Part shown: piece after piece, positions 38,049 through 50,100 of the stretch
Numbering within the stretch: the first letter of the stretch is position 1
How the letters are laid out: every line of letters starts with the position of its first letter
Source of the DNA: Onchocerca volvulus
Lineage: Eukaryota; Nematoda; Chromadorea; Rhabditida; Onchocercidae
Direction: 5' to 3'
Length of the DNA: 64,000 nt
Assembly: GCA_000499405.2 (NCBI GenBank)
Contig: HG738137.1
Span: 26,465,832-26,529,831, forward strand
The notes under the pieces: generated by a model
Database searches by the model: none
Seen by the model: the letters and a program-made list of their open reading frames with translations, nothing else
Told to the model about the DNA's origin: nothing
Program-made: the position numbers and the translations under genes

Positions 38049-38485
38049 ATATACACATATACAAATTTGTTGCTCTTTCATTGCCATTCTCAGAGTAGTA
38101 CTGATCGAAGCGAACTGTCGTCTGATTGTCGTCGTCGTCTTTACCCTTTTGTGAAATGGTCGCCGTAGTGGCGATAGTTGCGGACAATTTGCTTGATAGT
38201 AATATTCTTTTGTTTATCTTCTTTGTTTAACGTTAGCTTACAAAACTCTGTCCATCTATGTCTAAATATTTATGGCCGAGTGAAGCAAATGGCTCCGTTC
38301 ATTTTAAAAACTGCTAATGAATGATGCTAATGAACAAAATGGAACTGTTAAAATGGATGTTCCACAGCATAGCATAGCATCCCGAACAACTCCTTGTCTA
38401 CCCAAACTTTCAATTCATTTCTCATTTTTTTTACCCCAAAACAATGGTTTGGTTTTGGCAGTAAGCGACTTTAGCAATGGAAAAT

Positions 38486-38515
38486 GGAGGAAGAAGAAGA
38501 AGAAGAAGAAGAAGA
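38486..38515. repeat. (AAG)n microsatellite
   Basis: GGAGG followed by about eight AAG units. Confidence 0.9.
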
Positions 38516-41341
38516 ATGTAACAAGTTCGAGTGAATAATAATCAATTCGCTCTCACAAACCAATCAAATTAATTATTTATCAATTTATTGACAATATTTC
38601 TGCTCATTGCGTCGATAATAACAGAGTACTTTTTAAATGACATGGAATATAGCACCCATCTTCAACAACCAATCATTTTATTATTCGAAATTGAAAATGA
38701 TAGTAAACGATGAGTCACATTGCTTTCCTTTTTTTTTTTCCTTTCATTGCTACCCACTTGGCACCATAAACTTTCAAATTTTTATCTCACAATTTCGTCT
38801 TTGATTATCTCTCACTATAATTCCTCTCTCTCTTCTCTTACTATAACCATTTCTTCTTTCCTTCAAAAGCACCATGTAAATATTCTGTTCATAACTGTCA
38901 CTCTCTACTACAACGGGTACCATTATAGTATTTGAGGGAGGAGAGATAAAAGGACATGATAGAAATACCCAAGTACCATTGTTTACTGAGGTTATCGAAT
39001 GAAGGTCAACAAGTCATCGAAAGGTCAAGAGGTTGGTTGGTGTACAGTGAGCATTGTCAGAGGTTAGTATGGCAGGAGGTTGACTTCTGTTTTTTTATAT
39101 GCCTATCATGTATGTTCTGAGCTGAAGAATAGTAGTTATTATAGGAAACAACAATAGTTGTTATTATCCATTCCATACTATGATCATATAGGATTAATGA
39201 CAATTCGATTATTCTCGGTCCATCTTCTATCCTTCTCTGCTTGACCAATGTCCGTTAGTTTCTGGAATTTCCAAAGGAATTATTGATTTAGATGGATGCA
39301 TTCCCCATTTCATCTTTAACCTTATCTGCCATTCCATACTGAAAGATTTTCAATGGATAATTTTGTATGTTTATTGTAATTTTATTCTTTCTCTCTTCTT
39401 CTGTTTTAATTTACTTGCTACTTATTGTTAGTTATCAGTTGGTTATCAGAAATCAAAATAGAATCATTGAAGAATTATTTGTTAGTTATTTCGCGTAGTT
39501 TTGTTCTACCTTCTGATGATGATAATACATTTATCGAATGAAAGCGTCTCTTACGTGTTGTATCCATTCATTTTTATTCATTTTACTTTTTTGTTTTATC
39601 ACTCATCGACGATATTGTTGGCGAGCATAAATTGCTGTGAGCGTTGACGAGTATTCTTCACAATTCTCTCTTTTCATCAGTCATTGTATTATACCTGTGC
39701 GTCTCAATATAATCTTCGATCGTAGATTTTTTCAGTCATTGTCGACATTTAATTGTTTTTTCTTTTGGCTCAAATCCACATTAATTTCTTTTGTTTGATG
39801 AATCTTAAGATAATATGTACTGATAAGGATGCGTTTCATCTTCCTTTACTTCCATAACTATTTTGTATGACATAGAAAATGAGGACATCATAGAAACATT
39901 GAATAATAATCCGAAACAGTAATCTTGAAGAATGCAGAATTTTAGATGAAAAACTAGAGTGAAATTAGTTGATGTTTATTGCTTTGCTTACGATATGATC
40001 ATCATCCTGTAAGTAGAATGATATCTGCATTGCTTTTATGACATTCTCTTTAGATTTAAGGCTTATCACTGTTCAGTTAGAATTCACAAATAATACCTTA
40101 CTGTACCATTTGTGATCTATCGATAATAATGATATGATAAATAGATTGTTGTTATCGATGTTAAGAGATTTGATAATATTGATTAGGATTCGCTGGACTA
40201 GAGCTAATGAAAAAAATTTGGCAAAGTGGTCCAGTTGACAGGATAGGAATAAGAATAAGCAGCTTCCGGAAAAGGCGAGATTATTTGTTTTGTGTCTTAT
40301 CAGCTTGCCATGGCAACTGCTTGCTGAATGGTTGTTGTTTTAGATTAAAACGGGAAGATTTGAGGAAGGAAGCTAAGCAACAGCCACCGTCGCCGACGAC
40401 GCCTGAATGCTTCGATAGACGACAGGCTTAGTTACTTGGGGAAGATGAAAATAGGCATTTCACTTCTCCATCTCATCCATCCCTAAAAGGCAGCCATGCT
40501 GCTCCACTACTTATTATTATTATTTTTATTTTTATTATTATTATCATGCAAACTTTCACTTTTCAATCAATTTCTTTCACAGATGGATGGAAATGCTCGA
40601 TTTGATTGGAAAATTTAGCGCTTTCAAAATTGCAGTGCCATTTGATTAGTACGAATATAAATCGTAATGTGGAACTTTAGAATAGGAAAAATTAATTCAT
40701 TTAATTGATTTCCAGTATAAAAATTCACTAGTCATCATAGAAAGGGAAAAAAAGATGGGTTGAATGATTTAACGGCCGAATAATTCCATTTACTGGTAAC
40801 CTATTACAATTCGTCAAAATTATACGGAAGCTGTACATATTTGATGAAGGGAATGTGGATTATGTCAAATTGATGTTGTTTGACCATTTGTTGCTTTCTC
40901 TCATCCTTCTCACATAGAAGTTGTTAAAATTTGAAAAAATTTGAATAGAAAATTTCTTCGAATTAAATTTGTTTTTATTGTTGTTGTTGTTGTTGTTGGA
41001 AAAATTGAAATATGAAACAAATTTAATAACAACAATAAACATCAACGATAATGAATTTATTCTTATTTATTTCACATTTTGATAAATTTTTTAACAAAAA
41101 TCTTTTTTCTTTGCAAATTTGAGAAAGTTTCGAATTTGCGAAAATTCTGCAAAATTACAGAGGACGAGAAATGGCATCGCAGATTGTTATTTTGTTTTGC
41201 GTTTCTTCTTGCGAATACATTACTTACTCTGCGTTCTTTCACCTTCATTTCTTTTCCATTCATCTCTTCTTTTCACCTCCCTCTCACATTAAAAGAGATT
41301 TCTCTCTTTGCATTATGTCAGATTCATAAAAATCTTTGTTG

Positions 41342-41361
41342 TCTCTCTCTCTCTCTCTCTC
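41342..41361. repeat. (CT)n tract with a nearby inverted GA partner
   Basis: Ten CT units, with GGAGAGAGAGAGTG beginning about 30 nt downstream (41387 on). The two can pair as a hairpin with AGTGCTAATTATGATAGTTT in the loop. Confidence 0.8.
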
Positions 41362-41707
41362 AGTGCTAATTATGATAGTTTTGTTGGAGAGAGAGAGTGT
41401 AGGTTGATAATGATCGAAAATTAGCAGTATATTACTCGATCATTTGTGTACAAATTTAGATTACAGTATGCTCTCCGACACTTCCTACCAGCGACGTTTC
41501 ATTTTAGTTTTCAGACGGGCAGAGATCACAGAGGACGCATAAATGACGTGTCTGGCGACCGCACCCATCACACTCTCTGCTCTCTTCCTGCTTTCTCTCC
41601 CACTGATATGTTCCCCAAACAATAAGGAATGAAGAGAGAGACAGAGTGCGAGAAGGGTGAGAAGGAGAGGGTGTTCGCCTGCTGTCCGTGGGAACACCAG
41701 CGATACG

Positions 41708-41715
41708 TGACGTCA
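41708..41715. promoter_or_regulatory. Perfect CRE palindrome TGACGTCA
   Basis: Second exact CREB/ATF-type site (CGTGACGTCACAATG) in the region upstream of sma-9. Protein binding is inferred only from the consensus. Confidence 0.4.
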
Positions 41716-42380
41716 CAATGATACAAAGCTAATGTTCTCAATCCTCTCGTTCTCTCTCTCCTCTTGCACTTCTACTTTTTCTTCAATATCCGACATTCAT
41801 ACTCTCTACTTGTTCATTGCAATTTGCTGCAACCTTCTGCCTTGCATTTGGCATGAATGTCTTGTTGTCTTGCTGCAGTATTATTTAGAGAATGCTTATC
41901 ATTCTGTCAGCTCTGCCTGTTCTCTCTGGAAAAATGTCCTTTCCTTCTGGCGTCATTTGATTGCAGCAATTAGTAGTGAGGAAGAGAGATAGAGAAAGAG
42001 AGTGAGTGAGGGATAAAGGGGGGGGAACTCCCACGATTGATGGTTCCATCCAGATAAGTAGCCATTACTTCTTCCTATGCATGCCTTTACTCTACTTTCG
42101 CCTACTCGATACTCTATCTTTTCGTCGATTTCTTGCACCGTTCGTCTCGCAATCTTGCTATTCTCTTTTTTTTTTTTTCATCCTGCGCTCTCATCTTCGA
42201 CAAACTTTCTTCTATCGGCATACACACACACACACACACTCATTGAGATTTTCTTCTTCATAGTGCGTTGAAATGGGCAGTCATCGGTAACCGAATTCCT
42301 AGCACTTGTGTTGTTGTTGTTATTATGGTTAGTAGTTGCTGAGGGTTTATGTCCAATTTTAATTCATTAGTTGAGGAGGA

Positions 42381-42430
42381 TTACGTCACAATCTACGTAT
42401 ATCTTCACGTGACGTGCGCAAATGATGTCA
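42381..42430. promoter_or_regulatory. Cluster of bZIP/E-box-like sites
   Basis: Within 50 bp: TTACGTCA (42381-42388), CACGTG E-box overlapping GTGACGTG (42406-42417) and TGATGTCA (42423-42430). The density of ACGT-core sites suggests a bZIP/bHLH-bound element; no expression evidence is available. Confidence 0.4.
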
Positions 42431-42572
42431 TAGGTTAGCGGAGTTGAGGTTAGATTTCGTACAATTGGCTAATTATTTCTCGTATATTGAATGTTACATA
42501 ATTCGATGCTATTGAATTGGTAAATTGCCAAATTCTTGATTTGTTGACATAATTAGTTAAAAATGCTGAGGG

Positions 42573-42628
42573 CAGAAAGAATTGCTAGGCTTCAAGAGGA
42601 CAGAAAGGATTGCTAGGCTTCAAGGAAT
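42573..42628. repeat. Tandem duplication, 28-bp unit x2
   Basis: CAGAAAGAATTGCTAGGCTT (copy 1, 42573-42600) and CAGAAAGGATTGCTAGGCTT (copy 2, 42601-42628); nearly identical. Confidence 0.85.
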
Positions 42629-42925
42629 GGCTTTCGAGATGAATTCGGTATGATTAACAATGATGATGGCCTAGTAATGGCAATGATGCCATTATTGAAT
42701 TGGAAAAGCCAATAAAATTGGTATACTTTTTTGCATTCTTGTCCGGCTGCTAATTGTTGCCTAAAAGGAATGAATGTTAAGAGGAAGATGGCGATAGTAT
42801 TGATGAATGTGGAAGAGAACGAACGATCTCAGATTATTTCTTATCCCCAACATAAACATTTCTTTGTTGTTGTTCGAAATTAATGACAAATGCGATATAA
42901 AAACTCTCCTCTCATTCCATCCACC

Positions 42926-43057
42926 ATCACATACCTCCCAAGTCAAGTTACTTGGATCATGAAACTTGGCCATAAGTTAAGTTTGTACACTATCACATAC
43001 CACCCAATTCAAGTTACTTGGCCCATGCAACTTGGCTATAAGTCAAGTTTGTAAGAG
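42926..43057. repeat. Tandem duplication, 66-bp unit x2, diverged
   Basis: Both copies (start 42926 and 42992) begin ATCACATACC and contain CAAGTTACTTGG, an ACTTGGC(C/T)ATAAGT core and AAGTTTGTA, with about ten substitutions between them. CAAGT/ACTTG elements are repeated in both orientations within each unit. Confidence 0.85.
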
Positions 43058-43556
43058 ATATAATTGAATTGGAATTGAACTCACAAAGAATAAAAGATGT
43101 TTGTTTACACACATATCATATTACTGCTTTTTGCTCTCCTCCCAAAGCAACATTATCGACGTACTTTTTCGAATGAAACGAACAAATTGTAACAAGCAAA
43201 GAACGCGATATGTCATGTGAGCAATGGAGACATGGCCTGAAATGTTAGTGAAGAAACTAGAGTTAGCGTTGAAATATGAGATGATAGAGAAGGCAAACAC
43301 AAAGTAGTATAATTTTAAGTAATTAAATTCATTAGTAACCGTTGATTAATCAGACATTTTGCTCAGTATCGATTTGAAGCTTTTATTTCCTTTCGAATTT
43401 TCTACAATATTTGTTCAAGATGAAATTTTCATGTATACTATCATTCATCTATCCGTCCATCTTCATTCTGACATATATTGTCTGGGTATGATTCCTGAAA
43501 AAATACCCTTCCTCTTCCCTCCTTCTCATCGATAGTATAATGCGAGAATTTGAATA

Positions 43557-43618
<62 letters not shown>
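43557..43618. repeat. (ATG)n microsatellite, about 20 units
   Basis: Uninterrupted ATGATG run of about 62 bp ending in ATGATAATG. The poly-Met open frame across it is an artefact. Confidence 0.97.
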
Positions 43619-44428
43619 AATGATCGTTATTTCTCGATGTTCACAGAATCGCAGTCTCGAGATGTCTGATGTTCCTTTTTCACCTAACTCATATTCCTTT
43701 GCTTACCATATCATACCGTTCTTTTATTGCCATTTTGGATCCAAAAAAAAAAATTCTAATGTGTCGAAAAATTTAGTGTTTATTCTTGCAAAGAATGTAA
43801 ATTGAGAAAGACTTTTTCTCTTCCTCTCTCTCTCTCTCTCTTCTCTTCCCTAATACATTCTTTTGACTTTGAACTTATTTTGTTTACTTAATGAGATTTG
43901 TCTTACTTTTTCAAAAATTTCCTCATCAAGTATTTGCTATTTTCAGAAATATATCATCATTATATAGGAACAGGAAACATTTTTCCACTTCAAAATAAAC
44001 CTGAATTGATGAGTAGAAAAGAAATAAGATTGGGAATAAGCGAAGCATCGATAAAATAAATGTCGAACATTTTTCGACGTTCTTCTTTTGCGAATTATTT
44101 TCAAATTTTTCGCATCTGTACAATTTAACCATCGATCTTGGCTCATTTATCAGGATATCAGCGTCACTATGTACTTCTTCATTCAATAGTAGTAGCAATA
44201 GTGGTAGTAGTAATGTTGGTAAACAAGTTGGGAACAAAGTGTGTGTATACAATCACAATCATTGTTATATGGTGCGTGATTGATTTGGTTGGTAGTAGCG
44301 TTATCCGAGAAACGATTGCGATTGCGGAAGGGAAGAGTTGTTGACATAAATATTCGTTTTTACAAATTTGTAATTGGAAAAGATGTAATTATTCATTTCA
44401 TTCCTGCAGTAGTAGCAGTCTGTTGTAT

Positions 44429-44469
44429 GATGATAGTGATGATGATGATGATGATGATGAAGATGATGA
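44429..44469. repeat. (GAT)n microsatellite
   Basis: GATGATGATG run of about 40 bp with single interruptions (GATAGTGATG at the left, GAAGATG inside). Confidence 0.9.
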
Positions 44470-45367
44470 TCAAAACTTTTTTACCGCAAAGCAACGCACT
44501 TCCCAACGTTGCCTTCACTAAAATCAATATTGAACATTGAACAATGACTATAAATTGATCGAAAGAAAAATTGAAATCATTTCTGTTTTCTCATTCACAT
44601 CATTACTTTCTGTTTTTTGATTTAGAACGTTGGTTAAAGTATGACCTTCAAAGATGAAAGTGCAAAACAGTGCTATTCAAAATGCTGTATATGCGAAGTA
44701 TTTTGTGCTTTTTATAGTTTCAAATTTATTCTGATGATTATTGTCACTTCTAAATTTATCTAGTTACCGAACGTCATATGATTATAGTGATGATGATAAC
44801 GATAATGATATTTTATCATTCTGATTTTTATTTTCCCACAATCAAATGAATTTTTTCATCAAACTTCTATGTAATTTAGCTTTGCAAACATACCAATACT
44901 ATCAGCATTATCATCAATGCTATTATCAAGATTGTAACGGACGTCATTATTGCATTTGAATCCATTTCCATCCGAAAAATTTTTAAAGTGAACTGTTAAT
45001 TTCTCAACCTCATAATTTAAAAAGGTTTTAAAATTTGACCGTTTCCGATGTGTAGAAAATTTTTGAGATTCAAGTACTTATAAATTAATTTTTAAATTGC
45101 AAACCTCATGAAATAATAGCGAAATCAAACTTGATTAATGGCTTAAAATAAAGGCTATGCTCAAAGAAACATGGAAAACAGACGAAACGCTTTTTGATAG
45201 ATGAGAGTAATAATTGCAGACCATATTGTGTATCATTTAAAAATGTTATTTGCTCATGGAATGGTTTTGTAAAATAAATTTTTGGAATTTAATCAAATGG
45301 AATTTCTTTAAATGGATTTCTTTTTCATAAAGAACGTCACCTTATCAATTAACTGATAAAAAGTAGC

Positions 45368-45523
45368 TGTTTTCAAGTTTCGTAGTTTTGAAATATCCTA
45401 AAATTGAAAATTTTCTTAATTAGTCAAATGGTAATTGAGATAGATTGTTTTCAAGTTTCATAGTTCTGAAATATCCTAAAATCCAAAATTTTCTTAATTA
45501 GTCAAATGGTAATTGAGATAGAG
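45368..45523. repeat. Tandem duplication, 78-bp unit x2
   Basis: Copies starting at 45368 and 45446 (TGTTTTCAAGTTTC, then GTCAAATGGTAATTGAGATAG) differ at only a few positions. They are intergenic, about 1.7 kb upstream of the sma-9 start. Confidence 0.88.
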
Positions 45524-47157
45524 TAATATCGGACTTACTTTCATTTATTAACTCAATTTCATCCCAAATATTCCAAGAATTCTTCGTGATATATGTCTGT
45601 GATAATTGATAAGTCTAAGGTGTCGAAATCATTTTAATGTATCGTTTTTGATAATCGTTAATAATCAGTGATGTACATGCGATATTCTTTTCATAATTGG
45701 AAATGTGAAACAGGAAGAAAGAGTTTGATTTCAGGATTGATAATTTTGCTGTCAGAGCAGGAAGGAAAGAAAATCTTCGTTGAATAATTAATTTCATGTA
45801 AGTTTTAGTCAGCTTTCTCCGACCCTCAATTTCCGCTGAGGTGCTAGTAGTATTGATTATGGGTGATATTAGTATTGATTATGGCGTAGTAATGATTCTG
45901 GATCAGAATGTAGCATTTTAGTTATTACCAATTGCTCTAACTAGTGAATACACGCTTGCATTGATTAAAATAGTAGCACCGAATAAGTGAAATAACGAAT
46001 GATAGTAGTGATAACGGTTATGGTGATAATTATATGGTTTTAAATTGGAATTTGTGGATTTCAAAAAGGAAGTGAGGGACACGATGATTGCCAAGTTGCT
46101 TAAGCTTGGATTTGTACGAAATTCACATTTCCTTATCTTGGAATATACTGAAACGTTGAAATATGAAATGAGATCTCGTATCTCAGAATCATATCATTTA
46201 TCAGCAAATGTAATATCCTGATGACAGAGAGCGCCAATAAATTAAAGTCATTTGGAATTCTTTTTTTAAAGTGACTAAAAATTAATTTTGAAGGAATCAG
46301 TCTCAAAATTTGAATTTTTTTTTTTTTTTGTAATTTTATTTCCAAAAAAATTCTTGCTACACAATATTGAAACAGTTGGCCCTTGATATAATATAGTCCA
46401 TCTCATAGCAAGAATATAGTGTAATAGTTTTTCTCAGTCCTTTTTTACTTGTGATATATTTTTTTGAAAAGAAATATATGTGTAAGTGGACTAATGTTAA
46501 ATCGATCGATTTTTATTTATCGCCTAATTCATTTCATAGTCCTTCTATATATCCATCAACGATAGATGATATGCAATTGTTGTGAAGTCAATCAATTAAA
46601 TTCTTTTCCGAAATTTGTAACTTAAAAAAAGGTTGTATAATCTTTCGAATAAGATACGAAGCAAGAGAGTGATATTTAATGGTAATAAGGATAAGGTAAA
46701 AAGAAAAAAATCGCACTGAGATTTCAAGTCCATGTAATAAGACAACCTTTTTTAGATATGCTAAAATGCCAATTTTGTCCAGTTCGTATCAAATTGTGTG
46801 CTGACGATAAGGGAAAGGCTTGAGGTAACTTTTAAATTTTTGTAAAAAATTTCTTTGTCCATTGAATAATCAATTTGATTTTGAAGTATTTATATTCGAT
46901 TTTTTCTTTTACTCATTAGCATAAAATATGTATTGACGGAACTCAATTTCGATTTCATAGCAAATTTCTATAGTTTTTATGTGTTTTAATTATTGTTGTT
47001 ATTATCATCATTATTAATATTCTTATTTCTGGTTATTTATTAATTATTTGTCGTTGTTAATGGAATCATCGTTATCATTTCTTATCAACATTATCATTAT
47101 TATTTATATAAATTACATTGATTGCATATATTTATTAGTGCAATATTTTTTTCGGAA

Positions 47158-50100
47158 ATGGCATTTGTATCCGGAGGAGGAGGCGGTGGTGGCGGTGGAA
47201 CCGGAATTGGTGGAATAGGAAGTGGTTTACCGACGGTAGCACAACCAGCAGCAGCAGCAGCAGCACCGTGTGGTATACCCTCTGGTTCGTTACGTCCTCA
47301 GGTCTGGTTTTATTTGGCATATTTTAATTGAAATTACTCTCTTTTCCATCTCTTCGCATGCATTCATACGTCATCTATCTTTCTTTCAAAATGAATTTTA
47401 TGTATACCCTATTAAAGACCTGTAGAAAAGTAACGAGAAGTTAATTTGATAATAAATAAATTGATTACTGCTATAAAAGATCAAGTTACTGAGTAGTACA
47501 GGAATTTTTCTACGCTAAAATTTCAGGATCCGCAAGCTATATCGCCTCGTAGCGCAGCAGCCTTGGCAGCTGCGCAAGTTTCGGCAACTCCAATTCCTGC
47601 AGCTCATCTTCTTTATCAACAATTTCTTTCGGCTGGAGCTATTGCAGCACAGTCGCAGCTGTTGCAAGGAACAGCAGCGGCAGCAGCAGTGTCGCAAACA
47701 ACACCATCTCTTCCGCCGCCGACGCAAATATTACCGCAAGCTGCTGTAGCAGCAGCAGCAGCAGCAGCAAATGCTGTGGCGGTTGCTGCACAACAACAAC
47801 AGCAATCTGTTCCGCCTCAACAACAGCAAACTGCATCTGCACCACAGTCACAACAACAACAGCAGCAACAGAATCAAGCATTTGTACTGGCAAATGCAGC
47901 GCAAGCATTTGCGATTAATCAGTTGCTGCTGCAACAGAATCCGCTGCAACAACAGGTAAGCTTGCTTGCAGTTTTGCAGTTTATGATGCAATGCTTTATC
48001 ACGTTGGTATTCTTAATATTTTGTTTTAAATGTATTTGATATGAACACATTTTTGGTTGCATTCCTGGTTGATTCTTTTGCATAAAAGTTGCCGCTTAGT
48101 TACAGAAGCGAAACAGATTTGATAAATTTGTCACAATCTTTATTGCTTTCGCCACAAAATTCCTTTCTCCCACCAAGTAAGTGTCATGAAATGTCAGGTG
48201 CAAGCAGCATTGGCGCAATTGCTCAATCCGTTTGCCTACTACCAACCACATTTGACGGCATTACTTCAGCAGAGTCAGCTTACTGCTGCTAATCATATGC
48301 AGCAACCGCAACAGCCACCTCAAATTCAAGGTATATTTTGCACTCTCTATTGTTTCCTTCATATTGACTCACATTAGTATGCCGGCATGATTATAATCAA
48401 TTTATTCCAGAATAGCATTAGTGGCATGCTTAGATTATCTAATTTGACTGCATTAGTAGCATGTTAACTTCGACCGTAATGTTTATTTTTCGAGGAATTG
48501 CCTCGTCTTAAAAACTGATTTTTCAAATGAATTCCATGTATTGATTGTTTATTATTGCTTATTAATGCTTTAGTTCAAAATGGAATTGGAACACCAGTAG
48601 CTGCTCAACAACAACAAAAATTGATTGAAAATTTGCTAGTGGAACAAGTGATTCGAAATCCAGCAACACATGATAAAATAGGTTTGTTTTTTGGGAATAG
48701 GTTCCCCAATCTCGAAAACTTAAAATTAAAATATTGTAGATTAGTTAAAGCAGAACTAGGAATTGGGTAGAGCAACTAAATTTAGGATGAATCTGATTAG
48801 CAAGAATCCAATGGCATGTAAGAAGGACGAAGTATATTTAGTTAAATTTAGTATCAGTTGCTTGATCAGTTCTTCGCTTGTATAGTTAATGGTCACAAAT
48901 GATCAATTCAGCGTTAATTGGATAAGAAGGATATTTCTGTTTTGTTCCTGTTATTATTTAGAAAACAAATTGAAATGAAACATCCTTAAGATATATCACA
49001 ACCGGTCGTAGCGGATAATAGAAATGTTGGATTATTGACAAGTGCAGAATCGGTAAAGGAACACATATCGCGATTGATTAGCGAAAATGAAGCAATTCTG
49101 GAACAAAATCCGGGTCTTATCAAAAGGCGTCCATATCATCGTCAAGTAGGCTCACAATCATCCATTGAACTTGAAACGGGTATCAGAAGCCAGAGTAATT
49201 CACCAGGTATTCACCAATTCACTTTTATTTTTATTTTTCATTTTGACGCAGAATTGATGTGGTTTTAATATATATATATATATATGAATAAGTGAAAAAT
49301 GTGTTTATGTAAAAGTGTAAATATTTACTCCTAGAATCTTTACATTATTAAGGTTTGCGAGACGTACGCTTACAGTTTACACACGGTCAGTCATTCTATG
49401 AATCGCATAAGCCACTTGCTTTACGAGTTGCCGGTGGTCCATTAACTAACGGCCATCCAATTGTAAAAGCATTGGACAAATGTACATGCAATTATTGCGA
49501 ATTAAAATTTCCAAATGATGCTGCTCTTGTTGCTCATGAAATCCGTTGCAGCAAGTTCGTTTTATTTTTTATTTTTATTTTACTTTACGAATTTCGTAAG
49601 TCATTTTATTCTCTATTTTCCATTTCATTCTAATAATTATTTTGTGTTCCTTCTCTGTCAAACACCAATATTCAATGCCAGGATAGATGTTAGGACATTA
49701 CCAATGTATCTCGCAAAGCATAGTAACCTTCCCTTACTCTCTAAAGCATTTTTTATTTCAAGTCTTTTCCTTTTCATTGGTTCTAGAATAGAGATTAATC
49801 TGGGTCATATTCCTCTTCGAATGTCTTTTAACAATGCGTCATATATCGTTTGTCTCTGTGAAGGACAACGTCTTCTACTGTTTAAGTTTGACGATATCAT
49901 TATGATTTATTTTCTTTTTTTATGCTTGTATTTGCTGTAAATATTTCCTTTTTTTTTTTGAATTTTATATCTTCTTATCATAAATATTGTTCCGAAAACA
50001 AGAAATACACGTCCATTGTATCTGTAATATTTCTATGAACAGAAGCTTGACTGATTTCAAATAACGGAATGATTTGCTTCTAAAAGATTTATCGAACTTT

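Larger units (their letters stand above)
35701..47157. other. Repeat-rich, locally GC-richer region upstream of sma-9
   Basis: No gene can be supported over 11 kb, but the character changes. From about 35.9 to 42.5 kb the DNA is noticeably less AT-rich, with CpG-containing stretches (36.0-36.6, 37.0-38.2, 41.4-42.4 kb), many microsatellites and perfect TGACGTCA palindromes. From 42.5 to 47.1 kb it returns to AT-rich DNA with short tandem duplications. The position directly 5' of a long developmental regulator suggests cis-regulatory DNA and possibly noncoding or unrecognised 5' exons. The frame at 40207-40431 includes a proline/charged segment after a TTGTTTTAG acceptor and is the only exon-like candidate I noticed. 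Confidence 0.4.

Noticed and set aside
37710..38187. Thr/His- or Val/Cys-rich frames on both strands
   Set aside because: They are translations of the long CA/TG microsatellite and flanking C-rich DNA.
43557..43805. Open frame starting with about 20 Met
   Set aside because: Direct read-through of the ATG microsatellite.
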